Source: an uncultured Clostridia bacterium (GTDB lineage: Bacteria > Bacillota > Clostridia > Oscillospirales > CAG-272). From it: 34,112 nt of DNA. The stretch is from the NCBI GenBank assembly GCA_947643245.1, contig CANRVI010000005.1, positions 1 through 34,112 on the forward strand, written 5' to 3'. Shown here piece by piece: positions 18,288 through 26,925 of the stretch (the first letter of the stretch is position 1; each line of letters starts with the position of its first letter). The notes below the pieces were generated by a model. That model was not told the DNA's origin and did no database searches. It worked only from the letters and a program-made list of their open reading frames with translations. The position numbers and the translations under genes were made by a program.

Positions 18288-20567
18288 ATGTTTATTGTAA
18301 AAGATCAGAAGCATCCCGGAAGAGAATATGCAATTACTAGTGTAGACAAGGGGATTTTTCATGTCCGTGTGTCTGCTGACGGAACCTATTCCCAGACACT
18401 GCTCACCCGGTACAACATTTTAAAGGAAAAAGAAGTGGATACCGGTGCGATCCAGTCCGGCGATACCGTTTCAGAGGGTGGATTTTCCCTTACCGCCATG
18501 CCGGACGGCACGCTGCAGGTGACGGGTACAAGGGAACCACTTGTGTTCCATTTCGGGGGATATGAAGATAAGCCCTATGCAAACAAGGGTTTTACCCTGC
18601 AGATTGACCTGCATAAAAACGAGCGCCTGTACGGACTGGGGGACGAATCCAGAAAAAGTATTTCCCGCCGGGATTCTGTTTCTCGCTTGGATATTCGAAA
18701 TATCGCTTCCTACGGGCCCATTCCCTATATCATGTCTATGAATGGATGGGGTATGCTTTTAAACTGTACATATGCGTCTATTTTCGATATGGATAAAGAC
18801 CAGCCGGATCAGGTGAAAATTACCGCTCACAAAGGTATGATTGATTTCTATCTGTTTTTGCCTGCGTCCGGTCGTCTGGCAGATATTTTGGCACTTCACG
18901 GCAAAGTCGCTGGAACCCCGGTAATGCTGCCGAAATTTGCTTACGGCTACACCTTTGTGCTGAACGAGCAGACCAATGCCAGAGAAATGCTGTACGACTG
19001 CCTCCACTTTCGCCGGGAGGATATTTCCTGCGATATGGTGGGACTGGAACCCCAGTGGATGAGCCGGCACTATGACACCAGCGTGGGTAAAAAATTTGAT
19101 GATGACCGGTTCTATATCCCCGGCTGGCTGCCGGACGATCAAAGCGGCCCGGAAACCTTCTTCTACTCGTTGCGGGAAATGGGCTTCCGTCTCAGTCTTT
19201 GGCTGTGTCAGAACTATGACCTGCTCTTTGAGGAAGAGCGGCAGTGCGGTGAGCGAATGAAAAAAGAGGGCAAAGAATACACCTTTGAAGGGGCGTCTAT
19301 TCTGGACGAGCACTTGGCCTGCCCTATGTATATGGATGGACTTACTGTTCGGGACCAGCCTTGGTTTGAACATCTGAAAAAATTCTGCGACAACGGTGCG
19401 GAAGCCTTCAAGCTGGACGGCGCGTTCCAGGTGAACGATCACCCTGACCGACTATGGGGCGGCAAATACTTCGACGACGAAGTTCATAATGTGTACCCTG
19501 TTTTATATGTTAAACAGATGCAGGAAGGCTTTGCAAACCATACCGGCCGCCGTGCCATGATTTACACTCCGTGTGTTTATGCGGGTACTCAGCAGTATGC
19601 GGCATCTTGGGCGGGGGATACTGGTGGCGGATTTGACACCGTGGTGGCAATGCTCAACTACGGCCTGTCCGGCCATTCCAACGTGACCTGCGATATGGAT
19701 ATCACCTCTTTGGAGGGAATCCATTATGGATTCCTGTCTCCCTGGACTCAGCAGTTAGGATGGCGTAACTGGAACCTTCCCTGGTTTATGCGGGACGAAG
19801 TGTTGGAGGCGGTGCGATACTACTCCCATCTGCGCAGTGCACTGTTCCCCTATATTTATTCTATGGCACATCTTGCCGCAAAAACTTCTATGCCCCTGGC
19901 CCGCGCTCTGCCCCTGATGTATCCGGACAACCCGGAATACGATCAGGTTGCCAACACGTACATGTTTGGAGACAGCTTGCTGGTGGCAGTATTCGATATG
20001 AATGTCACTCTGCCTGCGGGCAAGTGGGTAGACTACTTCACAGGAGATGTTTACGAAGGCGGCCAGGTGATCCAGTATAAGATCCCGCAGGGACGCGGCG
20101 GTGCGCTGATGGTAAAGGCAGGCAGTGTGCTGTGCACTATGCCTTACCAGAAGTATCTCCATGAAAAGACACCGGAGGAATACTGCGTTCAGGTATATCC
20201 CGGCGCAGACGCATCCTTTACCTTGTGCGAGGACGACGGCTATACCTATGACTATAAGGAAGGCAAAATGGCTACCACATTGATCGCCATGGAAAACAGC
20301 ACGGCGAACGAGTTTGATCTGGTAATCTATCCCAGAGAAGGCAGCTTTGCAGGACGCGATAAGGATGAGAACTCCAAACCCTCTGATCCCACCATTCCCG
20401 GTATGGGAGAGGAAAGCGGCTTCCAGGTACGTATTTTTGGCGGCGCCAAGTCTGTTGCCTTGGGGGCAGAAGCGATTCCAGTCCGGGAAGAGGACGGCTT
20501 TGGCGTATTTGATGTGCCGGCGGCACAACATGCGGCAGGGAATCTTGTGTATCATATTACACAGTAA
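18288..20567 (+). CDS. glycoside hydrolase family 31 (alpha-glucosidase/xylosidase type)
   Basis: GH31-like layout: KNERLYGLGDES, GAEAFKLDGAF, ASWAGDTGGGF, PLARALPLMYPDNP. Confidence 0.92.
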   Translation: MFIVKDQKHPGREYAITSVDKGIFHVRVSADGTYSQTLLTRYNILKEKEVDTGAIQSGDTVSEGGFSLTAMPDGTLQVTGTREPLVFHFGGYEDKPYANKGFTLQIDLHKNERLYGLGDESRKSISRRDSVSRLDIRNIASYGPIPYIMSMNGWGMLLNCTYASIFDMDKDQPDQVKITAHKGMIDFYLFLPASGRLADILALHGKVAGTPVMLPKFAYGYTFVLNEQTNAREMLYDCLHFRREDISCDMVGLEPQWMSRHYDTSVGKKFDDDRFYIPGWLPDDQSGPETFFYSLREMGFRLSLWLCQNYDLLFEEERQCGERMKKEGKEYTFEGASILDEHLACPMYMDGLTVRDQPWFEHLKKFCDNGAEAFKLDGAFQVNDHPDRLWGGKYFDDEVHNVYPVLYVKQMQEGFANHTGRRAMIYTPCVYAGTQQYAASWAGDTGGGFDTVVAMLNYGLSGHSNVTCDMDITSLEGIHYGFLSPWTQQLGWRNWNLPWFMRDEVLEAVRYYSHLRSALFPYIYSMAHLAAKTSMPLARALPLMYPDNPEYDQVANTYMFGDSLLVAVFDMNVTLPAGKWVDYFTGDVYEGGQVIQYKIPQGRGGALMVKAGSVLCTMPYQKYLHEKTPEEYCVQVYPGADASFTLCEDDGYTYDYKEGKMATTLIAMENSTANEFDLVIYPREGSFAGRDKDENSKPSDPTIPGMGEESGFQVRIFGGAKSVALGAEAIPVREEDGFGVFDVPAAQHAAGNLVYHITQ

Positions 20568-20595
20568 AAAAAGAGGGGCATAGCCCCTCTTTTTT
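20566..20595 (+). terminator. terminator after GH31
   Basis: AAAAAAGAGGGGC-ATA-GCCCCTCTTTTTT. Confidence 0.85.
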
Positions 20596-20621
20596 GATTC
20601 TTTTGTTTAATAAACATAAAT

Positions 20622-20648
20622 AAAAAGGATGCATCTGCATCCTTTTTT
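20622..20648. terminator. terminator at the 3' end of the HD gene
   Basis: AAAAAGGATGCATCTGCATCCTTTTTT between convergent genes. Confidence 0.7.
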
Positions 20649-21307
20649 CATAACAGAGACTGGCCGTTGATTCGCAACCGAAACCGCAGCCCCAGCTTTT
20701 CTGCCGCTTTGCGGCAAAGAACCATCCGCCCCAGAAAAATTTCAAAGTAATCCATCACACTGCCATACTCCGTATCAATGGTCAGCATTAGCGTAATTTC
20801 CGTTTTGTCATTGCTGATTTCCAGGTTGGCATCCGTCACTGAATAATTTACCCTGTCGTGTATGTCAAAGCTGGAGATATCCGTGTTGCGAACCCGGCTG
20901 CGCCGCACGTCCGACTTGTCTGCCAAAATGAGCGCTGCCGAAATGTCGTTGATGGGTACGCCGGTACCTTCGTCATGATTTCCGATAGCTGAAACGATAG
21001 TAGCTACGTCCGCCGCATCCATATCCATGCTTCGCAGAATCCGAAAGGCCATTACCGCGCCGCTTTGGGAGTGATCCACCCGGTTTACCAGATTGCCGAT
21101 ATCGTGGAGATACGCCGCAATCTTTGCCAGTTCTACCGCATGGGAATCCGCGTTCATTTTGGTTAGAATATAGCTGGCGATTTGACTTACCTTAGTTACA
21201 TGGGCGAAGCTGTGCTCTGTATAACCAAGGGCCGCTAGCGCCGCATCCGCTCCTTCGATATAGGTTTTAATTTCCGCATTGTGCCGCAGCTGTTCGTAGG
21301 TGATCAT
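20648..21307 (-). CDS. HD domain phosphohydrolase-like protein
   Basis: HSFAHVTKVSQIASYIL, AAYLHDIGNLVNRVDHSQSGA, GNHDEGTG. Confidence 0.88.
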   Translation of the reverse strand: MITYEQLRHNAEIKTYIEGADAALAALGYTEHSFAHVTKVSQIASYILTKMNADSHAVELAKIAAYLHDIGNLVNRVDHSQSGAVMAFRILRSMDMDAADVATIVSAIGNHDEGTGVPINDISAALILADKSDVRRSRVRNTDISSFDIHDRVNYSVTDANLEISNDKTEITLMLTIDTEYGSVMDYFEIFLGRMVLCRKAAEKLGLRFRLRINGQSLL

Positions 21308-21361
21308 AGGATTCCCTCTCTTTCTGGCTTCATTGTATAGCAGTCCCCGTGAAAGATCAAA

Positions 21362-22309
21362 TTATGCAAGTTTTTCGCATATCTCTTTCGCTATTTCTCC
21401 TGTAGGGCGCATACGTCCATCTGTGTCTGCCTGAATAACCAGCGCGTCTGGATACCGCCGCAGCCAGGTGATCTGCCGTTTGGCATATCGGCGTGTGTTT
21501 CTGCGCACGGCGTCTACCGCTTCCTCTAGAGTGCATTCCCCTGCAAAGTAAGGCAAAAATTCTTTGTATCCGATAGCCTGTGCGGCGGGGGTATTTCCCT
21601 GAAGAAGCCCCTCCTCGTACAGTGCTTTTACCTCCTGTAGCAACCCTGCTGCAAGCATATTGTCTACACGCTGGTCAATTCGCTCGTATAATAGTTCTCT
21701 AGAGGAAAAGAAAAGCGCTACCTGGGTGCACGCATAGTTTGCTTCTGTATCTGGAGTCAGTCCCTGAAATTGAGATTTTGGAACGCCGGTAGTCTCATAT
21801 ATTTCCAGAGCGCGGATCACCCTACGGACATTGTTGGGATGAATTGCGGCTGCAGATGGGGGATCTACCGCTGCCAGCAATTGATGGAGGGTATCTGCTC
21901 CCTTTTCCTGGGCTACTGCTTCAAAGGCAGCCCGCACCATTGGATTTTTTGTGCTGTCGGACAGACCTGATTCATATAAAACTGCGTCCAGATACAGCCC
22001 TGTTCCCCCGCAAAATATAGGAAGTTTGCCTCTGGAAAGGATTTCGTCTGCAATGGGTGCCGCCATGGCAGCGTAATCTGCACAAGAAAAGTCTGCCGCC
22101 GGGGATACAACGCCGATCATATGGTGGGGTATTTCTCCCATTTCCGCCGGAGTAGGCGCTGCGGTGCCAATAGACATACCTTTGTATACTTGCATGGAGT
22201 CATTAGAAATCACTTCTCCCGAAAGTATGCGGGCCAAGGCAATGGCGAGAGCCGTTTTGCCGGAGGCGGTAGGGCCGAGTACCCCTAGAATTTTTTGTTT
22301 ATGTTCCAT
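21362..22309 (-). CDS. miaA: tRNA dimethylallyltransferase
   Basis: GPTASGKTALAIALA, EVISNDSMQVYKGMSIGTA, HHMIGVVSP, NVRRVIRALEIYETTG, RRYAKRQITWLRR. Confidence 0.97.
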   Translation of the reverse strand: MEHKQKILGVLGPTASGKTALAIALARILSGEVISNDSMQVYKGMSIGTAAPTPAEMGEIPHHMIGVVSPAADFSCADYAAMAAPIADEILSRGKLPIFCGGTGLYLDAVLYESGLSDSTKNPMVRAAFEAVAQEKGADTLHQLLAAVDPPSAAAIHPNNVRRVIRALEIYETTGVPKSQFQGLTPDTEANYACTQVALFFSSRELLYERIDQRVDNMLAAGLLQEVKALYEEGLLQGNTPAAQAIGYKEFLPYFAGECTLEEAVDAVRRNTRRYAKRQITWLRRYPDALVIQADTDGRMRPTGEIAKEICEKLA

Positions 22310-22323
22310 AAGCGGCTCCTATG

Positions 22324-23415
22324 TTATAAAATCAGCATTGCATCTCCAAAGCTGAAAAATCGATACTGCTCTGCCACCGCAGTATTGTATGCTTCTAAAA
22401 CATTCTCCCGCCCGGCGAAGGCGGATACCAGCATTAATAGCGTGCTTTCCGGAAGGTGAAAATTGGTGATCAGCCCATCCACGATTTTAAACCGATATCC
22501 AGGATAAATATAGATTCCTGTTTCCCCAGTATAGGGATGTAAAATGCCGTCTTCTCCGGCTGCACTTTCCAGTGTACGACAGGAGGTAGTTCCCACAGCA
22601 ATGACTCTGCCACCGGCAGCCCGCCGTGTATTGATCAGTTCGGCGCTTTCCTTGGAGACAGAAATATATTCTGCATGCATGGCGTGATCTTGGATATGTT
22701 CTTCTTTTACTGGCCGAAAGGTTCCAAGTCCTACGTGCAGCAGTACCGGCACAATGGCTGTTCCCTGCAGTCTCAGTTGATCCAGCAGATGCTTTGTAAA
22801 GTGCAGCCCCGCCGTAGGCGCAGCAGCCGAGCCTTCCACACGTGAATATACCGTCTGATACCGGCTGGGATCCTCCAGCTTTTCTGTGATATAGGGGGGC
22901 AGGGGCATAGATCCAAGCTGATGCAGGGCCTCATATACGGTAGCCGTCTCGCAGGAGAGGCGCACGATACGCTGTCCGCCCTCCACGATATCTTCTACCA
23001 TAGCTTGCAGAATCCCTCCTCCAAACTCCAAAATATCTCCTATTTTGGCTCGTTTGCCTGGACCTGCTAAGGCCTGCCATACGTCTTTTTCCGTTTGGCG
23101 CAGCAGTAACAGTTCTACTGGTGCAGTGCTGTCTGTTTTTTCCAGCCCAGTGTTTGTTAATTTATAAGCCCGCCGTCCCACGATTCTGGCAGGAATTACG
23201 CGGGTGTCATTAATTACCAACACATCCTGCGGACGGATATATTCTAGGATATCCCGAAAAGTCCGGTGCTGCAGTGCACCGTTTCCTCGACCCATTACGA
23301 GAAGGCGGGAGGCATCACGCGGGGTTACAGGTGTTTGCGCAATCTGTTCCGGCGGTAGATCGTAATAAAAATCAGAAAGGGTCAAGGTGGTTTGCGGAAG
23401 TATATTTTTAATCAT
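22324..23415 (-). CDS. queA: S-adenosylmethionine:tRNA ribosyltransferase-isomerase
   Basis: FYYDLPPEQIAQTPVTPRDASRLLV, VINDTRVIPARI, AAPTAGLHFT, VGTTSCRTLES, LITNFHLPESTLLMLVSAFAG. Start at 23415. Confidence 0.96.
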   Translation of the reverse strand: MIKNILPQTTLTLSDFYYDLPPEQIAQTPVTPRDASRLLVMGRGNGALQHRTFRDILEYIRPQDVLVINDTRVIPARIVGRRAYKLTNTGLEKTDSTAPVELLLLRQTEKDVWQALAGPGKRAKIGDILEFGGGILQAMVEDIVEGGQRIVRLSCETATVYEALHQLGSMPLPPYITEKLEDPSRYQTVYSRVEGSAAAPTAGLHFTKHLLDQLRLQGTAIVPVLLHVGLGTFRPVKEEHIQDHAMHAEYISVSKESAELINTRRAAGGRVIAVGTTSCRTLESAAGEDGILHPYTGETGIYIYPGYRFKIVDGLITNFHLPESTLLMLVSAFAGRENVLEAYNTAVAEQYRFFSFGDAMLIL

Positions 23416-23576
23416 AAGCGAATTGCTCCAACGATTGATATATAATAAATGGAATACTTTAGTATAGCATAAAAAATCCCCCACTTCAATGGATTTTTTC
23501 TTTAAAATAGGGGCACAATACCAATTGAAAATCATTCCAGCCGCAATATGCCGCAATGCGGCAAGGGGGAGGATAT

Positions 23577-25628
23577 ATGGAAATTCGGGATTTTTTAAAA
23601 CCGGAGGGTATTTTAATTGGATGCGGCGCATCCGACAAAAAAAGCGTTTTGGACACGTTGGTGGAACTTCATGACCGATGCGGGAATTTGAAGAATGCCG
23701 CTGCTTACTATGAACAGGTGCTGATTCGAGAGGAGGAAGGTACGACTGCGGTAGGCGGCGCTACCGCCATTCCGCATGCCCAGGGCAGCGCAGTACGGCG
23801 GACAGGTTTGTGTGCTATAACACTTCAGGAGGGCATACAATGGGGCGCTCCGGACGGCGGTCCGGTACAGCTGATATTTTTAATCGCCGCCCCTGGACAG
23901 GGCAGCGAGCATCTCGCTGTTTTATCCCGTCTAATTACCATGCTGATGAACAAATCTGTAGCACGGGCACTAATCCGGGCAGAAAGTCCGGAGGCGTTTC
24001 TGGCAATTTTGGAGGAAGAAGAGAACGGGCGCCGGATGGAACCCCATAAAATTCCTATGCCCAGCTCCCGTAAGTTTCCCCCAGACTGGACAAATGTGCA
24101 AAGTGTGGAATTTGGCGCGGAGCAGGCCTTCCGTCCCCAGGATTTTTACCGGGTTTTGGCAGTGGTTTCCCAGAGCGCAGGAGAAGTCACGCAGGACAAC
24201 GGATATGTCTATATGGCGACACAGGCGCTGCATTCCGCCGCAGTGCAGGTTGGCGCTTCTATAAAAGTGGAGACGCATGGTAGAGAGGGAGTCGAAAACA
24301 CGTTCACGCCGAGAGAAATTGAACAAGCAGAGGCTGTTGTCATTGTGTCGGATGCGCCTGTAGATATGTCCCGTTTTGATGGGAAGCATGTGGTGCGGGG
24401 CAGTTTGGGAGACGGAATTCGCTCTGGTGAGAAAATGCTTCGTCGGGCACTCTCCGACACCGCTCCTGTATACCATCATAATACACCCAGGCAAAAAAAC
24501 GGCGGAGAGCGAGTAAAAAAAGAAAAACGTGCTTTTGCGATACCCCTTCTTTCTCAGTTCTTACAGGCGGGGGCGGTTCGCGTCCTTCCTTTTTACGCTG
24601 CCGGCGGACTTTTACGGCTTATCGGTTTTTTAATCGATCTTTTTACGGGTGTTTCTTATACGGAGTCTTTTGGATACACTACGCCGGCAGCGACGCTTTT
24701 CTACACAGTGGGAACGATGTTGCTTTCCCTGGCCTTGCCTGTTTTATCGGCATTCATTGCTCAGTCTATGGCAGGAAAATGGGCCTTTGTCCCCGGCTTT
24801 ACCGGCGGTCTATTGGCTGCTGCTGGTACCACTGTGTATACAATTGAAGGCGGTATTTCCTCCGGTTTATTTGGCGCGCTTCTGGCGGGACTTTCTGCCG
24901 GTGTGCTGGTAAGACTTTTGCAAAAGTTGTTTTCTAGACTGCCGGACGGCCTATCCGGTTTTTTGTATACCTTTTTTGGTGCGCTTCTTACTGGAACGGC
25001 TGTTTGCGGGGTCAATCCCCTAGTGGCAGCATTGTACGACGGTGCGTATTGGCTGCTTAGTATTGCGTCTGGCGTAAGCGGTATTCTGCTTGGTGCACTG
25101 CTTGGAGTATGCGTTGCGTTGGATATGGGTGGTCCCCTTACTCAGGCGGCACATGCGTTCACTTATACCCAAGGAGCTCCGGATGCCCTTGCTGCGTTGG
25201 CAACGGCGACAATTACGGTACCAATGGCTATTGCGTTGGCATGTGTCGTCTTTCGGGGACGTTTTCCAATAGCCCAACGGCAAATCGGACCGATAAATTT
25301 TTTCCTTGGAATAGGGGGTATTGCCCAGGGCGGCATTCCTTACGCGGCGGCTGCACCAATACGGATTATTCCTGGGTGCGTTATAGGCAGCGCGGTTGCT
25401 GGCGCATTGACGGCAGCGTTTGCGTGTTCCGCCGCCTCTGCTGGTGGGGGGCTGTTGGCTTTTGGCAATATGACAGGATGGATGTATGCCCTGCTGTCTG
25501 TGACTGCTGGTACGATTATCGGTATGTTTCTGCTTGGTGCACTGGGAAAAGTACACACGCCGGAGCGTGATGAAAAGAGCGTTTCCCCTCCAAAGGCCGC
25601 AGTAATACAAAAAAAATCCGTTTTGTGA
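23577..25628 (+). CDS. fructose-type PTS EIIA-EIIB-EIIC fusion with atypical EIIB
   Basis: EIIA-like TTAVGGATAIPHAQG; EIIB-like MATQALHSAAVQVGASIKVETHGREGVEN; EIIC-like ALDMGGPLTQAAHAF and GGIAQGGIPYAAAAPIRIIPG. ATG 23577 with GGGGGAGG SD. Confidence 0.9.
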   Translation: MEIRDFLKPEGILIGCGASDKKSVLDTLVELHDRCGNLKNAAAYYEQVLIREEEGTTAVGGATAIPHAQGSAVRRTGLCAITLQEGIQWGAPDGGPVQLIFLIAAPGQGSEHLAVLSRLITMLMNKSVARALIRAESPEAFLAILEEEENGRRMEPHKIPMPSSRKFPPDWTNVQSVEFGAEQAFRPQDFYRVLAVVSQSAGEVTQDNGYVYMATQALHSAAVQVGASIKVETHGREGVENTFTPREIEQAEAVVIVSDAPVDMSRFDGKHVVRGSLGDGIRSGEKMLRRALSDTAPVYHHNTPRQKNGGERVKKEKRAFAIPLLSQFLQAGAVRVLPFYAAGGLLRLIGFLIDLFTGVSYTESFGYTTPAATLFYTVGTMLLSLALPVLSAFIAQSMAGKWAFVPGFTGGLLAAAGTTVYTIEGGISSGLFGALLAGLSAGVLVRLLQKLFSRLPDGLSGFLYTFFGALLTGTAVCGVNPLVAALYDGAYWLLSIASGVSGILLGALLGVCVALDMGGPLTQAAHAFTYTQGAPDALAALATATITVPMAIALACVVFRGRFPIAQRQIGPINFFLGIGGIAQGGIPYAAAAPIRIIPGCVIGSAVAGALTAAFACSAASAGGGLLAFGNMTGWMYALLSVTAGTIIGMFLLGALGKVHTPERDEKSVSPPKAAVIQKKSVL

Positions 25629-25705
25629 AAACACGATGTAAAGGATATACGCAGGCTTACATTTTTAAACCTGCGTTCGATTCTTATATTTTAAGGAAGA
25701 TTCAT

Positions 25706-25972
25706 ATGGTTTTTGAAAATGTGACAATGGGAAATCCACAGGGGCTACACCTTCGTCCGGCCATGACCTTTGCAAACCGCATGTCCCGCTATGATTCCCA
25801 TATCCGATTAGAGGTGGGCGAGCGTGTGGCGGACGGAAAAAGCTTAGTAAGCCTTATATCGGCTGGTATCGGCGGCGAGTCTCAGGTGAAGATTATTTGC
25901 GACGGACCGGATGAGGAAGAAATGCTTTGCCGCGCTGCTGCCTTGCTCCAGGGCAAATCTGGGGAACTGTAA
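25706..25972 (+). CDS. HPr-family phosphocarrier paralogue
   Basis: NPQGLHLRPAMTFANRM (H15/R17-type site) and VADGKSLVSLISAGI (Ser46-type site). ATG 25706 with AAGGA upstream. Confidence 0.88.
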   Translation: MVFENVTMGNPQGLHLRPAMTFANRMSRYDSHIRLEVGERVADGKSLVSLISAGIGGESQVKIICDGPDEEEMLCRAAALLQGKSGEL

Positions 25973-26067
25973 GGGATGCACGATGGGAGCACTGGGGTGC
26001 GCATGCGTGTCGATAGGCAGAAAACGGTGTCGAACCCGGCTGTCGATAAAAACTTTGGGAAACCCTA

Positions 26068-26096
26068 TTGACATATGCTCCCATCGGTGATATAAT
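26068..26096 (+). promoter_or_regulatory. consensus promoter TTGACA-N17-TATAAT for the tRNA genes
   Basis: -35 TTGACA 26068..26073, -10 TATAAT 26091..26096, 17-nt spacer. Confidence 0.88.
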
Positions 26097-26189
26097 AATG
26101 AAGTCCAAAACGAGGAGGCTTCTGTCGGGCGTCCTTTCAGAACTGCAACGGTCCTGTAGTGTGCAGCGGGCCAATGCGTATACCGGCGT

Positions 26190-26278
26190 GCCGGAATGGC
26201 GGAATAGGTAGACGCCTTGGACTTAAAATCCAATGCGACGAAAGTCGCGTACCGGTTCGATTCCGGTTTCCGGCACCA
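26190..26278 (+). tRNA. tRNA-Leu (anticodon TAA)
   Basis: Acceptor GCCGGAA/TTCCGGC, anticodon arm TTGGA-CTTAAAA-TCCAA, variable arm, T arm ACCGG-TTCGATT-CCGGT, encoded CCA. Confidence 0.95.
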
Positions 26279-26311
26279 GCGGCAGGATCAATAGGCAATT
26301 TATTTCTATAT

Positions 26312-26389
<78 letters not shown>

Positions 26390-26394
26390 AATGG

Positions 26395-26428
26395 ACCCTT
26401 GAAAACATTGAGTTTTCAAGGGTTTTTG
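26395..26428 (+). terminator. terminator after the tRNA genes
   Basis: CCCTTGAAAAC-attga-GTTTTCAAGGG-TTTTT. Confidence 0.88.
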
Positions 26429-26518
26429 CTTTTTTTGAGAACAGTCTGAAATACCGTCTTTGACCGCTATGGATGGTTTTTACTTATATATACTCTATAC
26501 CCGATATATTCATTATAT

Positions 26519-26556
26519 AAAGCCTTGGTTGAACTTAGCCACGGCTTTCTTTTTTT
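26519..26556 (+). terminator. terminator-like hairpin
   Basis: AAAGCC..GGTT-gaactt-AGCC..GGCTTT followed by CTTTTTTTG; overlaps the end of the integrase remnant. Confidence 0.5.
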
Positions 26557-26753
26557 GTATCGTCCAATGAATGCCCATACATATTTTCTGTAGTGGATTT
26601 TTGCGCGTGTCCCAGTATTTCTGATAAAGTTGCAATATCGAATGCTAATTCATATGCTCTTGTGGCAAAATGTCTCAGTGTATGAAGGTTCTGTAATCAA
26701 CATTGGCACGCCTTAAAACATCCTGATACAAATCGTTATAGGCTTTCCGCCCT
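26535..26753 (-). pseudogene. tyrosine recombinase/integrase C-terminal remnant (frameshifted)
   Basis: Minus strand reads RKAYNDLYQDVLRRANVDYRTF, then after a 1-nt frameshift HTLRHFATRAYELAFDIATLSEILGHAQKSTTENMYGHSLDDTKKESRG*. These are the R..HxLRH..LGH..Y catalytic-region motifs. Confidence 0.88.
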
Positions 26754-26925
26754 TAACTTTTTCACTTTACATTACCTTTGACAGTCTTTTTTCACCGAAT
26801 AGTCCTTTTGATTCAACGATGAATGCTGCTATATTGAATTTAGGCTTACATTTATTTATACTACAGTGGGTGTTGTATATAATTTGTTTATTATAAATTG
26901 AACCTGTTATTGAAAAGGAGAACAT

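Noticed and set aside
19755-20555. 266-aa minus-strand ORF
   Set aside because: Antisense to the GH31 gene with no domain signal.
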